Shown: positions 25,295 through 34,562, counted from the stretch's first letter. The stretch: DNA of 64,000 nt from Pontibacter russatus (GCF_009931655.1 NZ_CP047984.1:620001-684000), one strand, 5' to 3'. Numbers and translations: made by a program. The notes: generated by a model not told the origin, from the letters alone.

Positions 25295-26284
25295 CTACCC
25301 ACCAATCGTGGCCATCGAAGCGCTTAAAGAGGAACGGCCTGTGTTGTTCTTCTCGGCCACCCATCCGTTTAAGTCCTTCTGGTTTACAGCTTTATAGAGC
25401 GCAGCCTGGATTTCTTCTTCAGTTGCCCCGCTGCGAAGCAGGTCTTTAAAATTGAGCACGCTGCCCCCGTAAAGGCAGGTTTTCAGATCGCCCAGCGGCG
25501 TGAGCCGGATGCGGTTGCAGGTGCCGCAGAAGGAGCGCGTGTAGGCGGCTATGATGCCCACGTTTCCTTTGTGCCCCGGAATCTGGTAATTGAAGGAAGT
25601 GGAGAAAGGCGGGTCGACCAGTTTATATATAGCCGGATATTTTTCCTTTATCGTTTCCAGAATTTGCACATGGTCCCAGCCCAAACTTTTAGCGTGAGCT
25701 TCGTCGCCGTTAAAGGGCATTTCCTCGATAAAACGCACACTGATAGGCAGGTCTTTGGTGAGCGCCACCAGCGGCAGGATGTCGTCGGTGTTTTTGCCTT
25801 CCATCACCACGGCGTTCAGCTTAACGTCGATTTCATGGTGCAGCAGTTGCTCAAGGGTTTCCAGCACGCTTGGCAGTTCGTCGCGGCGCGTGATGGCGAA
25901 AAAACGGTTGCGGTCTAAGGTATCGAGGCTGAGGTTGACGGATCGGACGCCGATTTTCTTGAGTTCCGGCACGAAAGGAGCTGTCAGCACGCCGTTCGTG
26001 GTAATAGTCAGTTGCTGCAGCCCATCCAGCTGAGAGAGTTTTGTGAGAAAGGGCATAAAGCCTTTCCGCACAAAGGGCTCACCGCCCGTGATGCGAATTT
26101 TCTCAATGCCCGTTTTCACAAACACCGAACAAAGATGCAGCATTTCCTCGTAGCTCATCAGCTCTTCCCGGCCCAGCCAGTCGATTCCCTCCTCCGGCAT
26201 GCAGTAAAAGCACCGCAGATTGCACCTATCCGTTACGGCCAGCCTCAGGTAGTTTATCGTTCTTCCGTGTTTGTCCTTTAGCAT
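25295..26284 (-). CDS. moaA: GTP 3',8-cyclase (radical SAM)
   Basis: A 329-residue radical SAM enzyme. The first cluster motif is CNLRCFYC (CxxxCxxC) in LAVTDRCNLRCFYCMPEEG; the second cluster is CGTCNRIRLTPLGDLKTC; the chain ends in the conserved double glycine (MATIGG), which in MoaA reaches into the active site. The ATG at 26284 (MLKDKHGRTINYLRLAVTD) is chosen; a GTG at 26344 would add 20 residues outside the family. It makes 3',8-cyclo-GTP, the substrate of MoaC, and is the first gene of the Moco block. The gap of about 210 bases upstream has no visible riboswitch. Confidence 0.96.
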   Translation of the reverse strand: MLKDKHGRTINYLRLAVTDRCNLRCFYCMPEEGIDWLGREELMSYEEMLHLCSVFVKTGIEKIRITGGEPFVRKGFMPFLTKLSQLDGLQQLTITTNGVLTAPFVPELKKIGVRSVNLSLDTLDRNRFFAITRRDELPSVLETLEQLLHHEIDVKLNAVVMEGKNTDDILPLVALTKDLPISVRFIEEMPFNGDEAHAKSLGWDHVQILETIKEKYPAIYKLVDPPFSTSFNYQIPGHKGNVGIIAAYTRSFCGTCNRIRLTPLGDLKTCLYGGSVLNFKDLLRSGATEEEIQAALYKAVNQKDLNGWVAEKNNTGRSSLSASMATIGG

Positions 26285-26494
26285 ATAAAATTCTCTTCGA
26301 GCCGATGTGGCTATATATGGCTTTGCTTTGTTGGCAGCAGCCACAGGTATTTTGCATAGAATTGGCTATCGACACTGTACTTGGCTAAACGACGACCGAA
26401 AGACATGTCTCCCGAAGTCCAGCATAATAGAAAAGAAGCAACGTTAACAATGTTGAAATCCATCTGACGTTTAGGTGTCGAAAGCTGCTATCTT

Positions 26495-26986
26495 TTAATT
26501 ATCTTCTGCAGATTTGTCTATAAATACAATACCAAATTTGTAGCACGCGGCCCGGAAAGATTCTTTGACAACATTCAAGGCATTATTAATTTCTTGCCCT
26601 CTATATCCATAAAACTCAATCCAAAATGTAGCTCCACTACCTCTGAATTCAAAAGAATACTCATCAATAGAAAAATCGGTATTATATAGAGCAGAGACAA
26701 TCGCTTGAGAAGACCATTCAATTTCCTCTAATAGTTGGTTCTCAATTTCAGACTCCTTCTCAAGTTCATCCATTATCTCTTCAAGATAATCTCTCCTATC
26801 TTCACCAATTTCCTCATCAAAACGCTGTAATTTTTCTTCTACCGATTTTAATTCTGGTATTGCAGCTTTAAACTCATCTATAGAAACATTTTCTCTGTAA
26901 TGTCGAACTTTCTTGATAAGTTGTCCAAGTTGATGATTATAAGAGCCAATCGGGGCTTCCATATACTCATATTTTAATAAGCTCAT
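26495..26986 (-). CDS. Hypothetical helical protein, AT-rich, inside the molybdenum block
   Basis: A 163-residue soluble protein I do not recognise. Residues about 15-95 are very rich in Glu and Lys and should form long helices or a coiled coil (SVEEKLQRFDEEIGEDRRDYLEEIMDELE is the densest part, shown here by its flanks only); the last 60 residues look like an alpha/beta domain (FEFRGSGATFWIEFYGYRG). Its base composition is clearly lower in GC than all neighbours and it uses AT-rich codons, so it is probably a recent arrival. It separates moaA from the oxidoreductase genes. No toxin or immunity family can be assigned. Confidence 0.65.
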   Translation of the reverse strand: MSLLKYEYMEAPIGSYNHQLGQLIKKVRHYRENVSIDEFKAAIPELKSVEEKLQRFDEEIGEDRRDYLEEIMDELEKESEIENQLLEEIEWSSQAIVSALYNTDFSIDEYSFEFRGSGATFWIEFYGYRGQEINNALNVVKESFRAACYKFGIVFIDKSAEDN

Positions 26987-27114
26987 AATATTTGGTTATA
27001 AAAAGTTTGTCAGTTTTAAAGTGCAGCTAATTACGGCTTATATATGTCCCTAAAATAGCACGGCCTAACATTTAGCAGCTATATATAATACATGCTTAGC
27101 TCTACCCAGAAACT

Positions 27115-27165
27115 TAAACATGCCGCCCGGTCAATGGCATCAACCCTCACCCGACGGCATGTTTA
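27115..27165 (-). terminator. Terminator after the molybdenum oxidoreductase genes
   Basis: TAAACATGCCG pairs perfectly with CGGCATGTTTA (11 bases) around a 29-base loop that has some internal pairing. It lies 39 bases after the stop of the large subunit and its outer side is T-rich on the minus strand. Confidence 0.55.
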
Positions 27166-27203
27166 TATATAGTCAGCGAAACTGGGATTGACAGGTTCTC
27201 TAC

Positions 27204-29348
27204 CTAAACCGTTTTCAACTCTTCCTGTTCCACGAACGGCTGGCTGCGGAGGCGCTTGCCGGTAGCCTTGAAGATGGCATTTGCCACGGCACCGCCTGTC
27301 GGTGGAAGCGCCGGTTCACCCAGACCTGTCGGGTCAATGCCGTTATTTACAAAGTGCACCTCTACTTCCGGTATTTCCTTCATCCGGATCAGGCGGTACG
27401 AGTTGAAGTTCTGCTGCTCTGGCGCACCATTTTTAAACGTCAGGTTGCTGTACATAGCATGGCTCAAACCATCCACGATACCACCGCACACCTGCTGTTT
27501 CGCACCGCTCAGGTTCACCACCATGCCACAGTCTGAGGCCGCATATATCTTCGTGAGCACCGGCTTTTTATTTTCCATCACTACCTCTCCCACCTGCGCC
27601 ACGTAGGAGCGGTGCGAAAAGTAAACGCTGAACCCCTGCGCCACGCCTTTCTTCTTGCCCCAGCCCGATTTCTCGGCGGCCAGTTCTATCACGCCTTTCA
27701 TGCGGTTTATGTCGTATTTGATTTCCCCAACTGGCGTTTTCTTGGCTTTGTCCAGCAGCTCCAGCCGAAACTGCACCGGGTCTTTGCCAGCGGCATGCGC
27801 TACTTCATCAAGAAACGACTGCTCGGCAAAAGCCAGGAAGTTGGTGATAGGCGCGCGCCAGGGGCCGGTGGTGATAGGAGACTTGTGCTCCACCGAATCG
27901 ATCAGCAGGTTGTCTACGGCACCTGAGGGGAAGTTGTCCTCACGGGTCGGGTTGCCGGAGTTCATGCCTACGCCCCGCAGCTTGTAGCCAATCATGTTGC
28001 CATTGGCATCGAGAGCCGCCTCAAAACGGTAACGCACCGCCGGACGGTAGGTGCCGCCGGTCATATCGTCTTCGCGGGTCCAGATAACCTTAACGGGTGC
28101 TTTGATGATGCTGGAGAGTTCGGCAGCCTCCAGGGCAAAATCAGCACTTAGCCGGCGACCGAATCCGCCGCCGAGGCGGGTCAGCTGCACCGTCACTTTC
28201 TTCGGGGCTATTTTCAGCAGTTCGGCCACCTGGTCGCGGGCCCGTTCCGGTGTTTGTGTCGGGCCCACCAGTTCCACCCCGTCCGGGCGCACATGCGCAA
28301 AAAAGTTCATTGGCTCCATCGGGCTGTGCGACAGGAACGGGCACTGGTATTCGCTCTTGATGACTTTGGCAGCCGATTTGAAAGCAGCCTCCACATCCCC
28401 GTCTTTTCGGCGCACTTCTGCGTTCGGGCTGTTGAGGAGCTCTTTAAATATGCGGTCATGGTCCGCGCTGCTTTCCAGCGCCGCCTCTGGCTCATACTCT
28501 ACTTTCAGGGCTTTGCGGGCTTTGTTCACCTGCCATGTCGATTTGCCCACCACGGCCACGTTGTTTTTGAACGTCACCACGTCCACAATGCCGGGCATGG
28601 CTTTTGCTGCTGCGGCATCTACTGATTTCAGTTTCAAACCAAAGGCCGTCGGGCGCTGAATCATCGCAAACAGCATCCCCTCTTTGTAGAAATCAAGCCC
28701 GTAAAGTGGTTTGCCCGTTACCATCTCGTGGTTGTCCACGTTGCGGACTGCCGTACCAATCAGCTTAAAATCCTTCGGGTCTTTCAGCTTCACATTCTCC
28801 GGCACCGGCACTTTGGAAGCCTCAGTAGCCAGCTCGCCGTAGCTCAGTTTCTTGCCGTTGGCAGGGTTCAGCACAAAGCCATTTTCTGTTTTGAGCGCGC
28901 TTGCAGGTACTTTCCAGCGTTTGGCGGCAGCCTCAACGAGCATGTGGCGCGCAGTGGCTCCCGCTTTGCGCAGGCGCTCCCACGAGTGCGGCACAGCCCC
29001 GCTGCCACCCGTTACCTGGCGCTCAAATTTTTTCGTGTCGAGCGGCGCCTGCACCACTTTCACCTTCGTCCAGTCAGCATCCAACTCCTCGGCCACAATC
29101 ATCGGGAAGGAAGTCTTGATGTTCTGGCCCAGCTCAGGGTTCGGGGAGAGAATGGTCAAGATGCCATCCGGGGAAAGCGCTAAATAGCTGTTAAAATTAA
29201 TTTCGCCTGCGGCAATGGCGGTGTCGCTCACCACCTCGAGGGCCGACGCCAGGGAGCCGGTCCAGCTAAAGCCCAGGAAAAGCCCGCCACCCGCAGTGGC
29301 AGCCAGCTTCATAAAATTGCGTCTGCTTGGTTTGGATAGAGTCGACAT
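27204..29348 (-). CDS. Molybdopterin-binding subunit of a xanthine dehydrogenase-family oxidoreductase (IorB-like)
   Basis: A 714-residue catalytic subunit. The N-terminus has a twin-arginine signal (SRRNFMKLAATAGGGLFLG), so it acts in the periplasm. The xanthine dehydrogenase fold follows: the a/b hammerhead near YGLDFYKEGML, the molybdenum-binding region with GGGFGRRLSADFALEAAELS, and GLGEPALPPTGGAVANA, whose Glu is the catalytic base of the family. The closest known class is isoquinoline 1-oxidoreductase beta subunit/membrane-linked aldehyde dehydrogenase. No flavin subunit is present, as in IorAB-type enzymes, so electrons probably go to a cytochrome or quinone. The true substrate is unknown. 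The small subunit gene is two bases upstream. Confidence 0.92.
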   Translation of the reverse strand: MSTLSKPSRRNFMKLAATAGGGLFLGFSWTGSLASALEVVSDTAIAAGEINFNSYLALSPDGILTILSPNPELGQNIKTSFPMIVAEELDADWTKVKVVQAPLDTKKFERQVTGGSGAVPHSWERLRKAGATARHMLVEAAAKRWKVPASALKTENGFVLNPANGKKLSYGELATEASKVPVPENVKLKDPKDFKLIGTAVRNVDNHEMVTGKPLYGLDFYKEGMLFAMIQRPTAFGLKLKSVDAAAAKAMPGIVDVVTFKNNVAVVGKSTWQVNKARKALKVEYEPEAALESSADHDRIFKELLNSPNAEVRRKDGDVEAAFKSAAKVIKSEYQCPFLSHSPMEPMNFFAHVRPDGVELVGPTQTPERARDQVAELLKIAPKKVTVQLTRLGGGFGRRLSADFALEAAELSSIIKAPVKVIWTREDDMTGGTYRPAVRYRFEAALDANGNMIGYKLRGVGMNSGNPTREDNFPSGAVDNLLIDSVEHKSPITTGPWRAPITNFLAFAEQSFLDEVAHAAGKDPVQFRLELLDKAKKTPVGEIKYDINRMKGVIELAAEKSGWGKKKGVAQGFSVYFSHRSYVAQVGEVVMENKKPVLTKIYAASDCGMVVNLSGAKQQVCGGIVDGLSHAMYSNLTFKNGAPEQQNFNSYRLIRMKEIPEVEVHFVNNGIDPTGLGEPALPPTGGAVANAIFKATGKRLRSQPFVEQEELKTV

Positions 29349-29350
29349 GG

Positions 29351-29812
29351 CTATTTGGTTTTAGTGGCGGCTAAGGCAACGGCTTCGCGGATGCGGTGGT
29401 AGGTGCCGCAGCGGCAGATGTTGCCGTTCATGGTGTTTTCTATATCCGCTGTGCTCGGGTTCGGGTTCTTGTTGAGCAAGGCCACGGCCGTCATAATCTG
29501 GCCTGCCTGGCAGTAGCCGCACTGAGCCACGTCCACTTCGTCCCAGGCCTGCTGCACCGGGTGGTCGCCGTTGGCGGACAGCCCTTCGATGGTGGTGACG
29601 CTGGCGTCGCCGACGGAGGAAACCGGCAGCACGCAGGAACGGGTGGCGTTGCCATTGACATGCACCGTGCAGGCACCGCACTGCGCAATTCCGCAACCAT
29701 ACTTGGTTCCGACCAGCCCCAGGTTGTCGCGCAGCACCCACAGCAAAGGGGTGTCTGATTCAACGTCGGCCTCGTAGCTTCGGCCGTTGATTTTCAGCTT
29801 ATATATGGCCAT
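29351..29812 (-). CDS. [2Fe-2S] subunit of the xanthine dehydrogenase-family oxidoreductase (IorA-like)
   Basis: A 153-residue iron-sulfur protein with two clusters. The plant-ferredoxin cluster is bound by [15 protein letters not shown] and the later Cys of RSCVLP; the second, all-helical cluster by [12 protein letters not shown] and [13 protein letters not shown]. All eight Cys are present. It passes electrons from the molybdenum site of the large subunit, whose gene starts two bases after this one. It has no signal peptide of its own and is presumably carried to the periplasm with its Tat-dependent partner. Confidence 0.94.
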   Translation of the reverse strand: MAIYKLKINGRSYEADVESDTPLLWVLRDNLGLVGTKYGCGIAQCGACTVHVNGNATRSCVLPVSSVGDASVTTIEGLSANGDHPVQQAWDEVDVAQCGYCQAGQIMTAVALLNKNPNPSTADIENTMNGNICRCGTYHRIREAVALAATKTK

Positions 29813-29890
29813 AGGAAATAGTAGATATGATTTTTAAAGTAAGGTAAGCATATAATAGCAAATCAAGAAAAAATGTTCAAAATTATCAAC

Positions 29891-30487
29891 TTAACCCTTT
29901 GACTCCGTTCTTCTTAACAAGGCATAATCTTCCGGTGTGTCGATGTCTATGGCACCCAGGGCAAATGGCATGTCGGCCACATCTTCGTTGTGCCGGAACA
30001 GCAGTTTCTTGGCTCCCTCTTTCCCCCGCAGGTAAAGCAGTTCATCAAAATAATCCTTGCTGAAAAGCACGGGCGTGCCCAGGGTGTCCTTGTACTGGCA
30101 GGCGACAATGCCCTTACCACTCGACTCCTTTGTGTGTATCAGGCTGTTGAGCAGGGATGCTTTCACAAAAGGTTGATCGCACACCATCAGGATAACGCCC
30201 TCCGTATGCGGCGCGGCAGTCAGCAGGGCAGAAAGGCCGCAGCGTATGGAGGAACTCATCCCCTCCTGCCAATCCGGGTTGTGGACCGTGGCGACGGATT
30301 TACTCGCCTCTTCCGGCATATATAAATTAGTGTTCGCTCCCAGCACTACGATTACCGGCTGGCAGTTGGTGGCGAGCGCGGCGTTGACGGCGTGCTGCAG
30401 CAGGGTTTCCCCCTTGTATAGAAGCTCCTGCTTCGGCTCCCCCATCCGGGCGGAGGCCCCCGCCGCCAGTATGACTATTCCTATCAT
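29891..30487 (-). CDS. MocA-like molybdenum cofactor cytidylyltransferase
   Basis: A 198-residue nucleotidyltransferase with the signature IVILAAGASARMGEPKQELLY at 4-24, GVILMVCDQPFV and LGTPVLFSKDYFDEL. MocA attaches CMP to molybdopterin to make the cytosine dinucleotide form used by several xanthine dehydrogenase-family enzymes, which fits its place 78 bases upstream of the oxidoreductase subunits. Related CTP- or nucleotide-transferases of other pathways share this fold, so the assignment rests on context as well as on sequence. Confidence 0.85.
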   Translation of the reverse strand: MIGIVILAAGASARMGEPKQELLYKGETLLQHAVNAALATNCQPVIVVLGANTNLYMPEEASKSVATVHNPDWQEGMSSSIRCGLSALLTAAPHTEGVILMVCDQPFVKASLLNSLIHTKESSGKGIVACQYKDTLGTPVLFSKDYFDELLYLRGKEGAKKLLFRHNEDVADMPFALGAIDIDTPEDYALLRRTESKG

Positions 30488-30978
30488 CGACTTTCTTTAA
30501 TTTAAGACAAAAGTATCAGGACACAAGACTTTAGACATTAGATTTTAGACATGAGACATTAGATGGTACCCTTGATTGGCTGCTTTCCTGTATATGCTAA
30601 TTCCGGAAGCTCCCCATCCTTAGCGACAGCCACTTTCTGAAAATCTATTCCGACGCCTGCTTTTGTCTATAGTCAGGCCTATGTCCTATATATGGTGCGC
30701 GTTGCGCTGTTTCCGTACCAGCCACGTTAGAGCCTGCCTTATTTTGAGGCGTCGCGCATATAGCGGCATATACCGAAATTACCTATATTGAGCCGGTGTT
30801 CGAGCACGCGCTGCCGCACAGGCGCCGGTGCTCCCCAACCAGGCCGCCCCCGGCCGCACAAACTTAAGTTAACCTTTCGCACCCGAAGCCCATATAGGAG
30901 GTAGCCACGCTGTTTCCGCAGGCGGTGCGGGAGCAGGGTATTGACAGGAAATTTAACCTTTGTTATATATAAACTTTA
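30488..30978. other. Intergenic gap with short direct repeats and no gene
   Basis: Bases 30528-30565 contain repeats of the unit TTAGACAT / AGACATTAGA, a type seen as dispersed intergenic strings in Bacteroidota. The rest is GC-rich but has stops in every frame; one fragment around 30760-30850 has protein-like codon choice for about 35 codons, which may be the remains of a gene I cannot identify. Confidence 0.4.
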
Positions 30979-31446
30979 ATGAGCAAGCTAACTATCGGGA
31001 GCCTGAAAGAGCTCGAGCAGCACGAAGGGGCTGAAATGGGTGTGTCAGATTACCATACCATTACGCAGGAGCAAATAAACAAGTTTGCCGACGCCACCCT
31101 GGACCACCAGTGGATACACCTCGACGCGGAGCGGGCCAGAACGGAGACACCCTTCGGAAGCACCATCGCCCACGGCTACCTCACCGTGTCGCTCCTGCCC
31201 TACCTGTGGTCGCAGATTGCCTTGATTGAAAACCTGAAGATGCAGGTGAACTACGAGATCGAGAGCCTGCGCTTTAACCAGGCCGTGACGGTGAACAGCG
31301 CCGTGCGCCTGCGGGCAAAACTGCTTTCGGTGAAAGACCTGCGCGGCATCGCCAAGGCGAGGCTGGAGGTAACGATGGAGATTCAGGACAGCAAAAAACC
31401 CGCCTTCACCGGCATCATCACCTTCCTGTACCACTTCAACAGCTAA
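30979..31446 (+). CDS. MaoC family dehydratase (enoyl-CoA hydratase-like)
   Basis: A 155-residue hot-dog fold protein. The hydratase 2 motif is complete: FADATLDHQWIHLDAERA and then FGSTIAHGYLTVSLLPYL, giving the catalytic Asp and His of (R)-specific enoyl-CoA hydratases. The C-terminal half has NYEIESLRFNQAVTVNSAVRLR. It acts on acyl-CoA thioesters in the cytoplasm, but the chain length or pathway cannot be read from the neighbours, which are unrelated. The ATG is preceded by an A/T-rich stretch with a TATATA motif. Confidence 0.9.
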   Translation: MSKLTIGSLKELEQHEGAEMGVSDYHTITQEQINKFADATLDHQWIHLDAERARTETPFGSTIAHGYLTVSLLPYLWSQIALIENLKMQVNYEIESLRFNQAVTVNSAVRLRAKLLSVKDLRGIAKARLEVTMEIQDSKKPAFTGIITFLYHFNS

Positions 31447-31478
31447 GCTATATATGGCTTACTTATAAACACTTACAA

Positions 31479-32216
31479 TCAGATCCAGTGTTCTATAATC
31501 CGTTGCATCCGGTCGTAATGTGAGCCTTTCCAGTAAACGCGGTTACAGCCAGTGCATTGGTAGAACTCGTGGAAATATAGCCTGGTTTTGGGAGGAAGCT
31601 GCGCTATTACGCTTTCCTTCGGCACTTCGGTGATGGTGCCGTTGCAGGCGATGCAGCGGGAGAAAGGCTGTAGCCGGTCCTGCAGGTTGAAGTAGGTGAT
31701 GACCTCCTGCAGTTGCGCCTCCAGGTGCTGGGAGCGCAGCCAGTAGCCCCATTGTATAGACTTCTGTTTTAGCAGCCCGACGTCCCGCGTCAGGACGGTG
31801 CGGTTTTCGGATTGAGCTATATGAGCGATGTCCTGATCGGTGTAGTCGTTGCGATAGCAGCTGTCGAAGCCCAGCATCCGCAGCGCCCTGGCCAACCTGC
31901 CCAGATGCACATCCAACACAAACTTCTCCGGGGCGGCCTCGCCGGAGCGCAGCGAAAAATCAGCAGGAAAGAACTCCCTCCAGCCCGCCGGATAAACGGC
32001 TACAGTATCGCCCGGCTGCAGGGAGTGGTAAAAACCTACAGGCTTTTCATTTATTAAAATCACCGCTACTTCCGGGTGGGGCACACCCAGCGCTTCGATG
32101 GCATCTTTCACGGCCGGGGCACCGGCAAACCTATATAGCAGCTGCATTTCCCGTTTCGCCCTGGGCAGGAAGTCGTTCAGGCTGCCGTAGAAAGTGAAGG
32201 TGGCGGAGTTGTCCAT
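31479..32216 (-). CDS. Mut7-C RNase domain protein with ubiquitin-like N-terminus
   Basis: A 245-residue protein in two parts. Residues about 5-82 are the Mut7-C-type ubiquitin-like domain (ATFTFYGSLNDFL through GFYHSLQPGDTVAVYP). The rest is the Mut7-C PIN-like RNase domain: FVLDVHLGRLARALRMLGFDS with the catalytic acidic residues, NRTVLTRDVGLL, and a zinc ribbon formed by SRCIACNG and QCTGCNRVYWKGSHY. The fusion is known in bacteria but its RNA target is not. It ends close to, and convergent with, the MaoC gene. Confidence 0.88.
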   Translation of the reverse strand: MDNSATFTFYGSLNDFLPRAKREMQLLYRFAGAPAVKDAIEALGVPHPEVAVILINEKPVGFYHSLQPGDTVAVYPAGWREFFPADFSLRSGEAAPEKFVLDVHLGRLARALRMLGFDSCYRNDYTDQDIAHIAQSENRTVLTRDVGLLKQKSIQWGYWLRSQHLEAQLQEVITYFNLQDRLQPFSRCIACNGTITEVPKESVIAQLPPKTRLYFHEFYQCTGCNRVYWKGSHYDRMQRIIEHWI

Positions 32217-32246
32217 GTCCTGTGCCGCCGTTGTGTCGGTTATATA

Positions 32247-32285
32247 TAGCCGGAGCCGCCACGCTTGTGGCAGCGGCTCCGGCTA
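32247..32285 (-). terminator. Terminator after the Dabb-family gene
   Basis: TAGCCGGAGCCGC pairs with GCGGCTCCGGCTA (13 bases), with a nested CCAC/GTGG pair inside the loop. It begins five bases after the stop codon of the gene at 32290 and is followed on the minus strand by TATATATA rather than a pure T run. Confidence 0.65.
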
Positions 32286-32289
32286 CACT

Positions 32290-32595
32290 TTATTTTACAT
32301 CTGTGGCATCATACACCACCACCTTAGCCCAGAGCGAGGAGCACTTCTCTACAAAGGCTTTGTGTACCGGGTGTACCTGGTAAACCTCCTGGTCCTCCAG
32401 GTTGTCGAAAATCAGCAGCCACGACACGTCGTAGCCTTTCTCGATTACATCCCTGTTGGTGCTGGCCGGCTCTCCGATGTGTAAGGTCCGGATTTCCTTG
32501 ATAGACGTCATTTCGCGCAGGCCTTCCAGCAGTTTCGCTTTATCTTCTTCCGAACCGGCATTCTTAAGCCAGAAAAATACGTGGTGTACAAACAT
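32290..32595 (-). CDS. Dabb family (stress-responsive A/B barrel) protein
   Basis: A 101-residue protein with the family opening MFVHHVFFWLKNAGSEEDKA, the EIRTLHIGEPAST strand, and DVSWLLIFDNLEDQEVYQVHPVHKAF, which is the hallmark of the dimeric alpha/beta-barrel domain. Such proteins form small ferredoxin-like dimers; many have no known activity. Single gene followed by its own hairpin. Confidence 0.9.
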   Translation of the reverse strand: MFVHHVFFWLKNAGSEEDKAKLLEGLREMTSIKEIRTLHIGEPASTNRDVIEKGYDVSWLLIFDNLEDQEVYQVHPVHKAFVEKCSSLWAKVVVYDATDVK

Positions 32596-33031
32596 GTCTT
32601 TCGTTTTAGTTTATATATAGGTTTAGAAACAAGCAGGTGCCGCAGCACCTGCTGGCCTGAAATTAACAGTTATCAGGGCGAATAACAATATATAGCCCAG
32701 TCCTAAAGCTCCGGGGGCGGGGATCATGGCCTGAGACGAAAATGGCCGATACATGAATCGAAGGCGGCTGATGTAATTTAGAAGTTCATCCTGACCATCC
32801 TTAAATCCTGAAATCCTGGGGGTAGGGGCCCTTGAGAAGATTCAGATTAGTGCGAGGAAGTTTCGTGCAGGCCGCGACCTGTCCCTATGAAAGCATGTCG
32901 GCATGCAACCTGCCCGTTTCTAACAGCTGTACCCACCTTTTATAATCCTGTTAACCTGCTTTTTCTTAATTTTGGCTTTCTTTGCCGGTTCAAGGCCGGT
33001 AAAAGCGCCCGTGTCATAACGCAGATACAAC
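32596..33031. other. Intergenic gap with a dispersed repeat copy
   Basis: No gene. Bases 32785-32819 are a second copy of the CATCCTTAAATCCTG repeat found in the permease leader at 13159-13194. No purine riboswitch core is visible before the NCS2 permease, although such a switch would be plausible for that gene. Confidence 0.5.
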
Positions 33032-34336
33032 ATGCAGGACTTTTTTGAACTGAAGAAGAACAACACTACGGTGCAAACCGAGATTATTGCCGGAGTCGCT
33101 TCTTTTCTGGCCACCTCCTATATCATTGTCGTCAACCCCAGCGTCCTCAGCCAGGCCGGGATGCCCTTTGCCGGGGTGCTGACAGCCACGGTCATCGTCT
33201 GTTTCTTCAGCAGCCTGATGATGGGGCTGTACGCGAAGAACCCCATCATTGTAGCGCCCGGCATGGGCCTGAACGCCTTCTTTACTTACTCAGCGGTGCT
33301 GGGGCTGGGGGTTACGTGGCAGGTCGCGCTGGGGGCGGTGTTCTGGTCGGGCATTGTGTTTCTGCTGCTGTCGGCCTTCAACATCCGCACGCTTATCCTG
33401 CTGGCCATTCCGCGGCCCCTCCGCTATGCCATCGCGGCGGGCATCGGCCTGTTCATCACGCTGATAGGTTTTGCCAATGCCAAATTCATCGTGGCCAACC
33501 CGGCTACCATCCTCAGCATCGGCGACATAACGCCCTCCGTGCTCACCTTCCTGGCCGGTCTGCTCCTGACGGCCGTTCTGCTGACGAAGCAGGTGAAGGG
33601 CGGCATCCTGTTCGGTATCCTCTTCACCACGCTGGCCGCCTACCCGCTGGGCCGCTGGTGGGGCCTGGGTGCGGACCCGCAGGTGAACTGGCAGGGTGTT
33701 TTCGCCGCGCCCGATTTCAGCCTGCTGCTGCAGCTGGACTATATAAACTCATTACAGTGGGCGGTGGTGCCGGTTATCTTCGCGTTTGTGTTTACGGATA
33801 TGTTCGACAGCATCTCTACCTTCGTGGGCCTGGCCGAGGCCGCCAACCTGACGGACGCGCAGGGCCAGCCCCGGAACATCAAACGCTCCCTGATGACGGA
33901 CGCCTTTGCCACTACCCTAGCCGGACTGGTCGGGTCTAGCCCCGGCACGGCCTATATAGAGTCGGCGGTGGGGATAGAGGCAGGCGGGCGCACCGGGCTC
34001 ACGGCGGTGGTGGGCGCGCTGCTGTTTCTGCCGTTCCTGTTCCTGGCACCGCTGCTTTCCGTTATTCCGGCCATCGCCACCGCCCCGGCGCTGGTGCTGG
34101 TGGGCGTGTTTATGGTGCGCCCTGTCACGAAGGTAGACTGGCAGCAACTGGACGAGGCGATTCCGGCATTTCTGGCAATGGTGCTGATTCCGTTTTCCTA
34201 CTCCATCACGCAGGGCATCATATGGGGCTTTCTGAGCTGGACGGCCATGAAACTGGTGAGCGGGAAGACGCAGGATATCACCCTGGCGCTGCTGGTGATT
34301 GACGCTTTCTGCATCCTGGCCCTTTTCGTACACTAA
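33032..34336 (+). CDS. NCS2 family purine permease (AzgA-like)
   Basis: A 434-residue membrane transporter with about 13 segments, of the AzgA subgroup that imports adenine, guanine or hypoxanthine with protons. Family motifs: EIIAGVASFLATSYIIVVNP at the start, MGLNAFFTYSAVLG, the TDMFDSISTFVGLAEAANL segment with the Asp-Ser-Thr substrate site, and SSPGTAYIESAVGIEAGGRTGL. No purine-metabolism gene is adjacent. A group of TATATA motifs occurs in coding and flanking parts. Confidence 0.92.
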   Translation: MQDFFELKKNNTTVQTEIIAGVASFLATSYIIVVNPSVLSQAGMPFAGVLTATVIVCFFSSLMMGLYAKNPIIVAPGMGLNAFFTYSAVLGLGVTWQVALGAVFWSGIVFLLLSAFNIRTLILLAIPRPLRYAIAAGIGLFITLIGFANAKFIVANPATILSIGDITPSVLTFLAGLLLTAVLLTKQVKGGILFGILFTTLAAYPLGRWWGLGADPQVNWQGVFAAPDFSLLLQLDYINSLQWAVVPVIFAFVFTDMFDSISTFVGLAEAANLTDAQGQPRNIKRSLMTDAFATTLAGLVGSSPGTAYIESAVGIEAGGRTGLTAVVGALLFLPFLFLAPLLSVIPAIATAPALVLVGVFMVRPVTKVDWQQLDEAIPAFLAMVLIPFSYSITQGIIWGFLSWTAMKLVSGKTQDITLALLVIDAFCILALFVH

Positions 34337-34562
34337 AAGGACCGCAAGATATATAAACGCATTGCGCAGGCAGTGCCTCTTACCTGAAAAAGAGCCGCTT
34401 CGGGAGGTACTTTTGGGGCTTTAACAATAAAAAGTGCATTTTTAAAGTTAACTTTAGTAGTCTTGTACTTCACCGCATCAGCAAAACACTTAAAATAACG
34501 CTCTAACGCATAAATATTTTGTTTCACCCTGGCTACTTCGCCCGGACATCATTCTCAAAACC

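Noticed and set aside
32920..33031. A purine riboswitch before the NCS2 permease
   Set aside because: The conserved core loops of the purine aptamer are not present.
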